Shown here: positions 15,265-23,232 of the stretch, piece after piece
Numbering within the stretch: position 1 is the first letter of the stretch
How the letters are laid out: every line of letters begins with the position of its first letter
Source of the DNA: Bacillota bacterium
Lineage (GTDB): Bacteria > Bacillota > Clostridia > Christensenellales > Aristaeellaceae
Reading direction: 5' to 3'
Assembly: GCA_023444095.1 (NCBI GenBank)
Contig: JAEZRP010000045.1
Coordinates: 19,193-83,192 of the forward strand
DNA: 64,000 nt
Program-made: the position numbers and the translations under genes
The notes under the pieces: model-generated
Told to the model about the DNA's origin: nothing
The model's input: the letters and a program-made list of their open reading frames with translations, nothing else
Database searches by the model: none

Positions 15265-16782
15265 ATGATTCTAAAGTATAACGGCCAGCGTCGCGCGACC
15301 TGGTACTACACGGGAATGATCCTGATCGGCATGGGACTTGCCCAGTACATCCCGCTGATCACTTCCCTTGCCTTCCGCGAATGGGATATGTCGTTGAATT
15401 TCGTGATCAGCAGTTCATCTGCCCTTCTGATTGGCGCGGCTATGGCGATGAGCGGCCGGAAGTCGGAACGCCAGAAGTTGGGCTGGAATCAGGGAATGGT
15501 AGTGGCGGCCGGTTCCTGGTTTGTGGGTATGCTGCTGTGTGCGATACCCTACTACCTGAGCGGGAATTATCTTTCTTACTTGGATTGCTGCTTTGATGTA
15601 ATGAGCGGCCTGACGACGACGGGGCTGACTCTGATCCAGGATTTGGACCATGTGTCCGTCGGCCTTAACATGTGGCGACTCCTTTTGACGTTCATCGGCG
15701 GGCAGGGTATGGTAGTACTTGCGCTTTCTTTTCTCGTCAAGGGGACAAACGGCGCATACAAGATGTACGTCGGCGAGGCCAAAGACGAGCGACTGATGCC
15801 CAACGTGGTGTCAACGGCCCGATGCATCTGGATGATCAGCCTGATCTATCTGATCATCGGCACGCTGGTTATGTGGATTGCCGGGATCTCAGCCGGCCTG
15901 AGAGTGGGGCGCGCGTTTCTGCACGGTCTCTGGATGTTCATGTCCGCGTGGAGTACGGGCGGCTTCGCCCCGATGTCGCAGAATACCCTTTATTATCACA
16001 GTGCCGTGTTTGAAATCGCGACGGTTGTGTTTTTTGTGATCGGCTCATTCAACTTCGCGCTGCACTATGCGGTGCTGAATGGGAAACGGAAAGAGCTGGT
16101 CAAAAACGTGGAAACCATCTCATTTACCGTCACCCTGACCGTATTGACACTGATCGCGACATTGGGCCTGATGCGGCTCAACGTATACCCCGACATCGTC
16201 GCGATGTTCCGCAAAGGATTTTATCAAATGATTTCCGCCCACACCACCACAGGCTTAATGACAATCTACGCCCGGCAGTTCTACCACGAATGGGGCGATA
16301 TCGCGCTGTTCGCCATCATCATCGCCATGCTGTTCGGCGCAAGCGCCTGTTCCACAGCGGGCGGCTTCAAGGGCCTTCGGATCGGAATCATCGCTCACAC
16401 CTTGAAGCGGGAAATCAAGCGCATGGCGCTGCCGGATTCCATCGTATCGGTGGAGAAGATTCACCACATCAAGGATGTCGTACTAGATGACAACCTGATT
16501 CGGAGCGCCTTTCTGATCGTCGCGGCGTATGTTTTGACATTCACCATCGGCACGCTGGCCGGCATGCTGTGCGGATATCCGTTCGGATTGGCCGCGTTTG
16601 AAGCGGCCTCCGTCACGGGCAACGTGGGCCTGAGCATCGGCGTGACGACCGTGTCCATGCCTTCTGTCCTCAAGGTGACCTATATCGTCATCATGTGGCT
16701 GGCCCGACTGGAGTTCATGTCCGTTTTCGCGCTGGTGGTGTACGTTGCGAAGAAGGTGAAGAAGAAATGCATCGTGTCATGA
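15265..16782 (+). CDS. trkH: TrkH-family potassium channel/transporter subunit
   Basis: This 505-residue membrane protein belongs to the TrkH/KtrB superfamily, which forms a pore from four repeated helix-loop-helix units. The four filter segments are visible as TTTGLT, STGGFA, TTTGLM and TGNVGLS. The third-repeat region also has the glycine-rich gate-like sequence ACSTAGGFKGLRIG. Start ATG 15265 follows AAAGGTGG. The operon supplies TrkA-like gating subunits, a membrane peptide and a nearby KdpD-like sensor system. Confidence 0.96.
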   Translation: MILKYNGQRRATWYYTGMILIGMGLAQYIPLITSLAFREWDMSLNFVISSSSALLIGAAMAMSGRKSERQKLGWNQGMVVAAGSWFVGMLLCAIPYYLSGNYLSYLDCCFDVMSGLTTTGLTLIQDLDHVSVGLNMWRLLLTFIGGQGMVVLALSFLVKGTNGAYKMYVGEAKDERLMPNVVSTARCIWMISLIYLIIGTLVMWIAGISAGLRVGRAFLHGLWMFMSAWSTGGFAPMSQNTLYYHSAVFEIATVVFFVIGSFNFALHYAVLNGKRKELVKNVETISFTVTLTVLTLIATLGLMRLNVYPDIVAMFRKGFYQMISAHTTTGLMTIYARQFYHEWGDIALFAIIIAMLFGASACSTAGGFKGLRIGIIAHTLKREIKRMALPDSIVSVEKIHHIKDVVLDDNLIRSAFLIVAAYVLTFTIGTLAGMLCGYPFGLAAFEAASVTGNVGLSIGVTTVSMPSVLKVTYIVIMWLARLEFMSVFALVVYVAKKVKKKCIVS

Positions 16783-17363
16783 TTTCCACTCTGTTCCTTA
16801 TATGGCTTTGTCTGCCTTTCGCATTGGCCGAAGAAGTCGACAGCAACCGCCTGATCGACGAAGCACAAGCCTATGATGGCCGGGAGATCGTCTTTTCGGG
16901 TGAAGCAATCGGCGACATCCTGGATTCCGGGGGTCATGTATGGCTAAACGTTTCGGACGGAGATAACACGATTGGCGTGTGGACTTCGCGCAATCTGGCG
17001 CGTGAGGTTGAAATGGTCGGACGGTATGCCCAGCATGGAGATACCGTTCGGGTAACCGGCGTTTTCCATCGGGCCTGCCCGGAACACGGAGGTGATTTTG
17101 ATATCCACGCACAAAGAATCGCCCTCATTGAGCGCGGCTACCCGGTCATGCATCCGGTTCAGCGATGGAAGGTGATACTGGCAGTTGCTCTCTCGGTTCT
17201 CGCGTTTGTTTGTATGACATTTGCCTTTTCGAAGATTGATCATCGGAGAACACCGAAGCCTCAATCAAGGTCGATGGGTCACAAAAAGACCTCTCTCCCT
17301 TCGACCGCTGCTGCTTCGCAGGTCAGCAGCACACATCGCTCGATGTCGTCCAGATGTCGGTGA
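16767..17363 (+). CDS. Membrane-anchored secreted protein with OB-like domain
   Basis: The gene starts inside the end of trkH (ATG 16767, AAGGTGAAG upstream). A signal peptide (MISTLFLIWLCLPFALA) is followed by an extracytoplasmic domain of about 105 residues resembling an OB fold (GREIVFSGEAIGDIL, HVWLNVSDGDNTIGVW, GDTVRVTGVFHRACPEHGGDFDIHA). A transmembrane helix (VILAVALSVLAFVCMTFAF) and a basic tail end the protein, 198 residues in all. The last 28 codons overlap the converging B3/4 gene, so the tail may be incidental. No function is known; it is probably co-expressed with trkH. Confidence 0.75.
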   Translation: MHRVMISTLFLIWLCLPFALAEEVDSNRLIDEAQAYDGREIVFSGEAIGDILDSGGHVWLNVSDGDNTIGVWTSRNLAREVEMVGRYAQHGDTVRVTGVFHRACPEHGGDFDIHAQRIALIERGYPVMHPVQRWKVILAVALSVLAFVCMTFAFSKIDHRRTPKPQSRSMGHKKTSLPSTAAASQVSSTHRSMSSRCR

Positions 17364-17944
17364 ACGAGGGATTCCATGACGCCCTGCGGCGCGTAGACCA
17401 CGTACAACACGCGTCCGGTTTCCGCTGTGATGGCGGTGCGGCGGTCAGGACCGCGCAGGATGCTGGACAGGATCGCCCGGCGATCCCGCACCATTACGTC
17501 CCCGGCGACGGTTTCTGCGAGGCGAGCGCCGATCGTCTCGTAGGTCTCGTGCCCGGTCGCTTGGGCGATTTGGAGAGAACCTTCGATCTTGTCCAGATCA
17601 TGCGCCGCCGTCAGCATCATGTTCTTGAGCTCCGCCATGAACATCGCGGTAACCAGGGGCAGCGCACCGGGAATGGACTTGCCCTTCAGGACAGATTCAA
17701 GCTGCCCCAGCACATGGTAACTGTACCCGAATTTGCGGTAGTACTCAATATAGGCGTTCATGGGGTGGAGTTCCTTCATCGCACTCCGGGTCATACTCCC
17801 GTATGCTTCCCGTAGCGCGGACGCGACGGCAATCTTTTCGTGCGCGAGCGCATCCTCTGCGGGGTGGCGAACGCCGCCGATTGCCAGGAACCCAACCGCA
17901 CATTTCCCCGAATGTATCTTCAACTCGTTTTGGATATCAATCAT
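17279..17944 (-). CDS. B3/4 domain-containing protein (tRNA synthetase beta-subunit-like domain)
   Basis: This 221-residue protein starts at ATG 17944 and overlaps the EamA stop codon (ATGA). It resembles stand-alone B3/B4 domain proteins, related to the editing/B3-B4 region of phenylalanyl-tRNA synthetase beta. Visible features are MNAYIEYYRKFGYSYHVLGQLESVL, a LPLVTAMFMAELKNMMLTAAHDLD core, and a C-terminal VVYAPQGVMESLV. Such proteins are thought to act on aminoacyl-tRNA or free amino acids, but this one's substrate is unknown. It is the second gene of an operon with an exporter. Confidence 0.78.
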   Translation of the reverse strand: MIDIQNELKIHSGKCAVGFLAIGGVRHPAEDALAHEKIAVASALREAYGSMTRSAMKELHPMNAYIEYYRKFGYSYHVLGQLESVLKGKSIPGALPLVTAMFMAELKNMMLTAAHDLDKIEGSLQIAQATGHETYETIGARLAETVAGDVMVRDRRAILSSILRGPDRRTAITAETGRVLYVVYAPQGVMESLVHRHLDDIERCVLLTCEAAAVEGREVFL

Positions 17945-18870
17945 GCCGATGCCATCCTTTCGATTGTGTTTCGTTTCGTCCCACCCAACCCGATCAGCGC
18001 CATGCCAACAACAACCAATACCCCGCCCGTCCACTGCGAGAGCCCAGGACGCTCGCCCAGCACCAGTGTGGACAGCAGCATCGACGTCAACGGGATCATG
18101 CCCGAGAACGCTGCCGCCGTCAACGCGTCGCTGCGCTTGATCCCGGCGTACCAACACAGGTACGACAGTGCGGTTACGAATACACCGTACCAGCCTAATG
18201 AAAGCCATTCCCGGAGAGCGATTGCGGACAAATGCGCAAGCGGACGCTCCATCAGCGCGGGCACAAGGCAGAGGATCAGTGCGATGGCGGACACGAGCGC
18301 CGTCTGTATCGGCGGATCAAGGGGAACGCGATCATGCGTTTTCTTGGACGCGGAGATCCGAGAAAGGATGTTAAAGACCGACTCGCTGGCCGCCGCGCAC
18401 AGCACGAATATGTTGCCCGCAATGTGCCCTGCAGACAGTCTCGCCTGTCCGCCGAGCCCTTGAACGAACAACACGCCGAGCACGGTTGCCGAAATGCCGG
18501 TGAGCGTCCGTCTACCCGCGGGCTCTTTCAAGACCACCCACGCGAGCAATGCTGTGATTGCCGGTGTCGCCCCAGTCAGGACGCCCGCTTCGGCGGAACT
18601 GGTGCGGCTGACGCCATGAATCAGCAATGCCCGAAACAGGAACATGCCGAAAAACGCCTGCAGGAAAGCCGCGCCGAAAGCACGCTTCGACATACCGCGA
18701 ACCGCTTTGATCCATCTTCCGCCGCAAACGGGCAGCAGCAGGCCCAGTGCAAAAAGCAAACTCATCGCGGCAATGGTGAAAGGTCCAAGCCTGCCTGCCA
18801 GTGACTTCGCTGCGACGACGCTGGTCCCTGCCAGCGTGAATGCGCCAAATAGAAGCAACCTACCCTTCAT
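17941..18870 (-). CDS. EamA/DMT-family transporter
   Basis: This 309-residue protein has about ten hydrophobic helices in two EamA repeats, each ending in the family pattern (VLTGATPAITALLAWVVLKEP and FSGMIPLTSMLLSTLVLGE). ATG 18870 is preferred because an upstream in-frame ATG at 18921 coincides with the predicted -10 element. EamA proteins mostly export amino acids or other metabolites. The divergent MocR regulator and co-transcribed B3/4 protein suggest an amino-acid-related substrate. Confidence 0.88.
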   Translation of the reverse strand: MKGRLLLFGAFTLAGTSVVAAKSLAGRLGPFTIAAMSLLFALGLLLPVCGGRWIKAVRGMSKRAFGAAFLQAFFGMFLFRALLIHGVSRTSSAEAGVLTGATPAITALLAWVVLKEPAGRRTLTGISATVLGVLFVQGLGGQARLSAGHIAGNIFVLCAAASESVFNILSRISASKKTHDRVPLDPPIQTALVSAIALILCLVPALMERPLAHLSAIALREWLSLGWYGVFVTALSYLCWYAGIKRSDALTAAAFSGMIPLTSMLLSTLVLGERPGLSQWTGGVLVVVGMALIGLGGTKRNTIERMASA

Positions 18871-18890
18871 GAATCCATCACCGGTCTCTC

Positions 18891-18985
18891 TTGCACTTGC
18901 GCGAATCTTCTGTATAATCATATCAGATAATCTGGAGTTACAAAGAGCCAGTTTTCAGCAACTGATACCATACCAGTTGGAGGGC
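18891..18985. promoter_or_regulatory. Divergent EamA/MocR control region
   Basis: Forward promoter TTGCAC (18891-18896)-16-TATAAT (18913-18918). A reverse promoter with TATGAT overlaps it. Between 18952 and 18979 the motif CAGTT/AACTG occurs three times (CCAGTTTT, CAACTG, CCAGTTGG), with ATACCATACC inside. Repeated short motifs between a MocR gene and its divergent target are the usual layout of MocR operators. Confidence 0.6.
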
Positions 18986-18987
18986 AC

Positions 18988-20343
18988 ATGCTGAGGCGAC
19001 AAATCTATGACCGATTCAAGGAACAAATTCTATCCGGCAAATTACGTGCGGGAGAAGCATTGCCCTCGACGCGCGCACTCTCGCAGACGATGGGAATTTC
19101 CCGCAGCACGGTCGTCGAAGCCTACGACATGTTAATCTCCGAGGGATTCTTGACCAGCAGTCAGGGCGCGCCGACGCGTGTCGCGGAAGGACTGGTGATG
19201 GAGTCCCCGACCATCGCGCCGATGTTCGCTAGTAATGTTCAGAAACCAATTCTGCGAGCGGATTTCCGCACAGGCAGGCCCGATCTCAGGGAGTTCCCGT
19301 TTCAGACATGGAAGCAATGCCTTTTCAGGGGCGCGGCCAGCATTCCCACGCGCCAATACGGATACGCAGACTGCCAGGGATTGCCCGAGCTGCGCACGGA
19401 AATTTCTGCGTGGCTGATGCGCAGCCGGGGCTTTTTGGTAGACCCGGCGGATCTCTTCATCACGGCGGGTGCGACGCACGCGCTACACCTGCTGGCAAGT
19501 CTGCTCTGTAGGAAGGGGAAGAAGGTGCTGGTTGAAGACCCCTGCCACAGCGGAATGCGCAGGGCTTTGCAGGATCAGGGATGCGAAGCCGTGCCCATCC
19601 CTGTCGATGATCGGGGAATGCAGACCGACCGCATTGCAGATGGAGCGGACGCATGCGCGGTCTATGTCACGCCATCTCACCAGTTTCCGTTGGGCGGCAT
19701 CCTCCCGGCGGCACGCCGCGCGGCGCTGATTCGCTTTGCGCGGGCACACGATCTGTATATCATTGAGGACGACTATGATAGCGAATTTCGATATGTCGGA
19801 GCGCCTATCGCGCCGCTCTACACAATGGATGCGCAGCGCGTACTCTACGTGGGCACGTTCAGCAAGACGGTGTTCCCGGCCCTGCGGATCGGCTACGCAG
19901 TCTTGCCCAAGCAACTGCAAGCAGCATGGCGCGAGCAGCGCATGGTCATGGACGTGCAGAACCCGCCGTTCGAGCAAGCTGCGCTGGCGGAATTTCTCAA
20001 GACGCGGAAACTGGACCGCCACATATATAATATGCGCAAACTGTACGGCAAAAGGCGACAGGCCCTGCTGGCGGCGCTTGAAGACTCGTTTGGGGATGGC
20101 TTGCGCCCCCGCGGCGACGCGGCGGGACTACATGTGGCCATCGACTTTCCGGACAAGCGATTTGATGAAATTTTCACGCGGCGATGCGATGCGGCGGGGA
20201 TTCTCGTCACGCCATTGGAATCGCATTGCATCCGGAAGGGCGGATACGAAAATACGCTCGTTCTGGGGTATGGGCATCTGGATCATGAGGGCATCCGCGC
20301 GGGGGTAGGGCTACTCAAGGAGACGATGGATTATGGATCATGA
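18988..20343 (+). CDS. MocR-family transcriptional regulator (GntR helix-turn-helix plus aminotransferase-like domain)
   Basis: This 451-residue regulator starts at ATG 18988 after TTGGAGGG. Residues 1-65 form a GntR winged helix (PSTRALSQTMGISRSTVVEAYDML). The remainder is a fold-type I aminotransferase domain that binds pyridoxal phosphate: YGYADCQGLPELR, TAGATHALHL, YIIEDDYDSEFRY and GTFSKTVFPALRIGY, where Lys is the PLP lysine. MocR proteins sense PLP or amino acids and usually regulate a divergent gene, here the EamA exporter. The very short N-terminal arm before the helix-turn-helix is noticeable. Confidence 0.94.
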   Translation: MLRRQIYDRFKEQILSGKLRAGEALPSTRALSQTMGISRSTVVEAYDMLISEGFLTSSQGAPTRVAEGLVMESPTIAPMFASNVQKPILRADFRTGRPDLREFPFQTWKQCLFRGAASIPTRQYGYADCQGLPELRTEISAWLMRSRGFLVDPADLFITAGATHALHLLASLLCRKGKKVLVEDPCHSGMRRALQDQGCEAVPIPVDDRGMQTDRIADGADACAVYVTPSHQFPLGGILPAARRAALIRFARAHDLYIIEDDYDSEFRYVGAPIAPLYTMDAQRVLYVGTFSKTVFPALRIGYAVLPKQLQAAWREQRMVMDVQNPPFEQAALAEFLKTRKLDRHIYNMRKLYGKRRQALLAALEDSFGDGLRPRGDAAGLHVAIDFPDKRFDEIFTRRCDAAGILVTPLESHCIRKGGYENTLVLGYGHLDHEGIRAGVGLLKETMDYGS

Positions 20344-20432
20344 AACGGTCGAGGTTGCGCTTCCTTCGATTCGGATGTAAAATAAACGCATGGCGGGTTG
20401 CGCTTGAAATTGGCCAAGAGGAGGACCCCATC

Positions 20433-21143
20433 ATGAATATGGCACCATATGAAGCAATTAAACTGGATGAAACCTGTTGGCGCATCGAAGAGAACGGGGT
20501 ACGTGCTTTTTTGATCGTTGGAAGCGAGAAGGCTTTGCTCGTTGACAGCGGCTTTGGAACGGGGAACATGAAGGAAGCGGTGGAAAGCCTGACGGATCTG
20601 CCGGTCATGCTCGTAAACACCCATGCAGACAGGGATCATGTCGGCTGCAACCGTCTGTTCGAGAAGGCGTATCTGCATCCGTCCGAATATGACCGTTATC
20701 ATCAGAGCGTCGGCTTGGACGCGCCGGTCGAGCCTCTCTGGGAAGGGGCGCGCATCGATGTCGGCGGACGTGCCTTTGAAGTCATACTCATCCCGGGTCA
20801 TACGCCCGGCAGCATCGCCTTGCTGGACGAAGAAAACAAGATATTGATCGGCGGGGACAGCGTTCAATCGGGCGCGATCTTTATGTTTGGCCCAGGAAGA
20901 AATCTGTCTGCCTACCGGGATAGCATGAATAAGCTGAACGGCATGAAGCCCCGGTTTGAAACCATATATCCGTCCCATGGAACGATCCCGTTTCAATGCG
21001 ACATCGGGGACTTCGTGATTGGCGCCGAAAGGGTCATGCGCAAAGAGGTTGTGGGAACGGAGCAGACGAGATTACAAGCATCCGTAAAGGTATATGACAC
21101 CGGAACCGCGAAATTTTTACTTGAGGAAAAGTTAAGAGAATAG
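20433..21143 (+). CDS. Metallo-beta-lactamase-fold hydrolase
   Basis: This 236-residue protein starts at ATG 20433 after AAGAGGAGG. The metal-binding signature THADRDHVG (H-x-D-x-D-H type) lies at about residue 70, the second histidine in IPGHTPGSIAL, an Asp in GGDSVQSG and a final His in YPSHG. These are the ligands of a binuclear zinc hydrolase. The extra Asp in the HxHxDH motif (His-Ala-Asp in place of His-x-His) departs from the usual pattern and may alter metal binding. No substrate is inferred. Confidence 0.85.
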   Translation: MNMAPYEAIKLDETCWRIEENGVRAFLIVGSEKALLVDSGFGTGNMKEAVESLTDLPVMLVNTHADRDHVGCNRLFEKAYLHPSEYDRYHQSVGLDAPVEPLWEGARIDVGGRAFEVILIPGHTPGSIALLDEENKILIGGDSVQSGAIFMFGPGRNLSAYRDSMNKLNGMKPRFETIYPSHGTIPFQCDIGDFVIGAERVMRKEVVGTEQTRLQASVKVYDTGTAKFLLEEKLRE

Positions 21144-21329
21144 GTCGGTTCGAATGAACGGTGCGCATGTCCTCATGGACGGCGGCCTCTCAGTCTGACA
21201 TGTCCAGACCGCTGGACGAAGGCGCTGGTTGAATGCGCGTTTCCAAAGCGGTCATTCACACTTATTTCCGGTATTGAGGAACGTTCTGAACCTGAAATGT
21301 TTTTTCGCGAAAGTGACCGGTCTCCCCTC

Positions 21330-21474
21330 AAAACCCTTGATTTTTGAACTTTTATGAAGCCAAGCAGTCCTTTTCGACAGCTACGGACCGGAAGGTCAGG
21401 AGATCGAATCCCTTAGGGTCCTCCGTCAAGGAGCCTCGGAATCACCGCGATTCCGAGGCCTGTATTTTTTTGGC
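21330..21474 (+). repeat. tRNA 3'-half with terminator, attachment-site-like copy 2
   Basis: The AAAACCCTTGATTTTTGAAC lead, a core at 21376-21421 and a terminator hairpin repeat the arrangement of copy 1. The core differs at three of 46 bases; two changes fall in the T-arm (AGATCGAATC instead of GGTTCGAATC), so it could not encode a functional tRNA. The terminator stem GCCTCGGAATC/GATTCCGAGGC (21433-21459) differs from copy 1 by paired substitutions that keep it folded, followed by a seven-T run. Confidence 0.7.
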
Positions 21475-21513
21475 GAAGCCTCCGTCCCCGGAGATACGTT
21501 TCTATCAAATGTA

Positions 21514-21541
21514 ACGAAGATCAAAGTGATCGCATAGAATG
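21514..21541 (+). promoter_or_regulatory. Possible sigma-K-type promoter of the first collagen-like gene
   Basis: AC (21514-21515), 17 bases, then CATAGAATG (21533-21541), compared with the sigma-K pattern AC-N16-CATA-N3-TA. The last base pair of the -10 differs. Suggestive only. Confidence 0.4.
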
Positions 21542-21606
21542 GCATGGCACTGTCATATTCAGGTGAAAGTGCGAATGAGAAATATCGCAGGAGGGATATC
21601 ATTGCC

Positions 21607-23043
21607 ATGGCAAATATCTCCCTACAATTAGAGCTCCTTTCCGGCACTTCGGTTGCGGCCGGAAGCAATGTGCTTTTTGATACGATCGTGCATTCGGATG
21701 GCAGCGTCTCGTACAATCCCGCGACAGGCGTTGTGACCATCAGCGAAGCCGGCCGATACCTGGTGAACTGGTGGGTGGCCACCCAGTCGTCGCAATCCGG
21801 AATGGGCGCGGTCTTTTCTCTGAACAGTTCCCAGGGCGACAGCATCGTAGGCAATTCGCCGATCAAAGCCGGGGAAGTCGTCGGAACGGCCATCCTCCTC
21901 GTCGAGACAGCCCCCATCACCATATCCCTCGTGAATGCGAGCGGAGCCCTCTTCAATTATGCAACCGCTACCCCCGTCAAGGCCGGGCTTGCCCTGACAA
22001 ACGATGACGCGGGAGGACCCACCGGACCGACAGGCCCCACGGGCAGCATTGGCCCAACCGGACCGACAGGCCCCACGGGCGCAGGCGAAGCAGGACCGAC
22101 AGGCCCCACGGGCGACACGGGTCCGACCGGACCGACAGGCCCCACGGGCGCAGGCGAAGCAGGACCGACAGGCCCAACGGGCAGCATTGGCCCGACCGGA
22201 CCGACCGGACCCACGGGCGCAGGCGAAGCAGGACCGACAGGCCCAACGGGCAGCATTGGCCCGACCGGACCAACAGGCCCCACGGGCGCAGGCGAAGCAG
22301 GGCCGACGGGACCGACTGGACCCACCGGGGCAGTAGAGCCCAGTCCGTTTGATGTCTACGTTCTGGCCGGAGCCGTGGGCGGAGACGGATCACAGACAAG
22401 CCCGTATGGAACCATTCAGGAGGGCGTAACGGCCGTGGCGCCCACCGGGACCGTGCATGTCTTGGGCGGAACCTATCCGGTCACGGCTCAAATATTGATC
22501 AACAAGCAGGGGGTCACGATTCAGGGCTATCCGGGCGCGGTCGTGCAGCTGCAGGCATCGGTGATTCCCTTTATGGTCTTGGGAAATGGCATTACAATCG
22601 ATGGATTGACGATTACCAGCGACAATCCCTATCCGGTGGAATTTATCCAAATCGGGGGGAGCAACCACACAATCTCAAACAACACGATATTTGGGCCTCC
22701 GCAGGCGGGGCCTTCCACCGGCTGGGTGGTGAACCGCGGATTTGTAACGCAGATCGGAAATATGACGAACCTGCTGGTTCAGGGCAACATTTTCTACTCC
22801 ATGCGGCAGCCCGCATACCTGAACCCGAACACGGACGGTTATATCATCGGCAATGTCGCATACAACACACGCGGATATGTGGTCGACGCGGGACTCTTCG
22901 TCTTCTCCGGAAACTCCTGGGGAACGCCCCTGAACGCGGTGGATATCGCGCTCCTGGTCGGCACGACGATGGGCGTTCCGTACGATGATCTCACAGAATT
23001 GTCCAACAGCAACAGCGTCGCTACGATCAGCGACCAGAGATGA
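21607..23043 (+). CDS. Collagen-like spore-surface protein with beta-helix C-terminus
   Basis: This 478-residue protein starts at ATG 21607 after AGGAGGG. Residues 3-135 form a jelly-roll domain like the BclA C-terminal domain (GRYLVNWWVATQSSQSG, VFSLNSSQGDS). Residues about 136-245 are collagen-like: GPT triplets in a 23-residue unit ending GAGEA, repeated four times. The C-terminal 230 residues look like a right-handed beta-helix (TIQGYPGAV, ITIDGLTITSDN, HTISNNTIFG). There is no signal peptide, as expected for spore-coat or exosporium proteins assembled from the mother cell. The N-terminal domain is a close paralog of the next gene's. Confidence 0.85.
   Translation: MANISLQLELLSGTSVAAGSNVLFDTIVHSDGSVSYNPATGVVTISEAGRYLVNWWVATQSSQSGMGAVFSLNSSQGDSIVGNSPIKAGEVVGTAILLVETAPITISLVNASGALFNYATATPVKAGLALTNDDAGGPTGPTGPTGSIGPTGPTGPTGAGEAGPTGPTGDTGPTGPTGPTGAGEAGPTGPTGSIGPTGPTGPTGAGEAGPTGPTGSIGPTGPTGPTGAGEAGPTGPTGPTGAVEPSPFDVYVLAGAVGGDGSQTSPYGTIQEGVTAVAPTGTVHVLGGTYPVTAQILINKQGVTIQGYPGAVVQLQASVIPFMVLGNGITIDGLTITSDNPYPVEFIQIGGSNHTISNNTIFGPPQAGPSTGWVVNRGFVTQIGNMTNLLVQGNIFYSMRQPAYLNPNTDGYIIGNVAYNTRGYVVDAGLFVFSGNSWGTPLNAVDIALLVGTTMGVPYDDLTELSNSNSVATISDQR
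22012..22332 (+). repeat. Collagen-like Gly-Pro-Thr repeat tract 1
   Basis: Imperfect 69-base units encode GPTGPT-G(S/D)(I/T)-GPTGPTGPT-GAGEA. The GAGEA insert breaks the triplet phase in each unit. Such near-identical units are prone to copy-number change. Confidence 0.85.
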
Positions 23044-23169
23044 GAAACACGACCGAATCGGCGCGTCGTCGGAACGAAAGGCATTTCCCGTGCGGCAGCA
23101 TGAAGTTGCAGGCGAACGGCGGTCTTTTCGAAATGGCGACGGACGTCACTTGAATTGCGGAATCGTATG

Positions 23170-23191
23170 GCACAATCACAGGGAATTGTGC
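23170..23191 (+). repeat. Inverted repeat before the second collagen-like gene
   Basis: GCACAAT (23170-23176) and ATTGTGC (23185-23191) are a perfect 7-base inverted repeat with an 8-base gap, 40 bases upstream of the start codon. It may be an operator or mRNA leader hairpin; no regulator is known. Confidence 0.35.
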
Positions 23192-23232
23192 ATGCGAATC
23201 AAAACAGGACAACACAGGAGGGTTTCATTCTT

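Noticed and set aside
22012..22332. Coding potential on the opposite strand of the Gly-Pro-Thr tract (GPVGPV frames)
   Set aside because: An artefact of the repeat composition; the forward genes have proper starts and domains.
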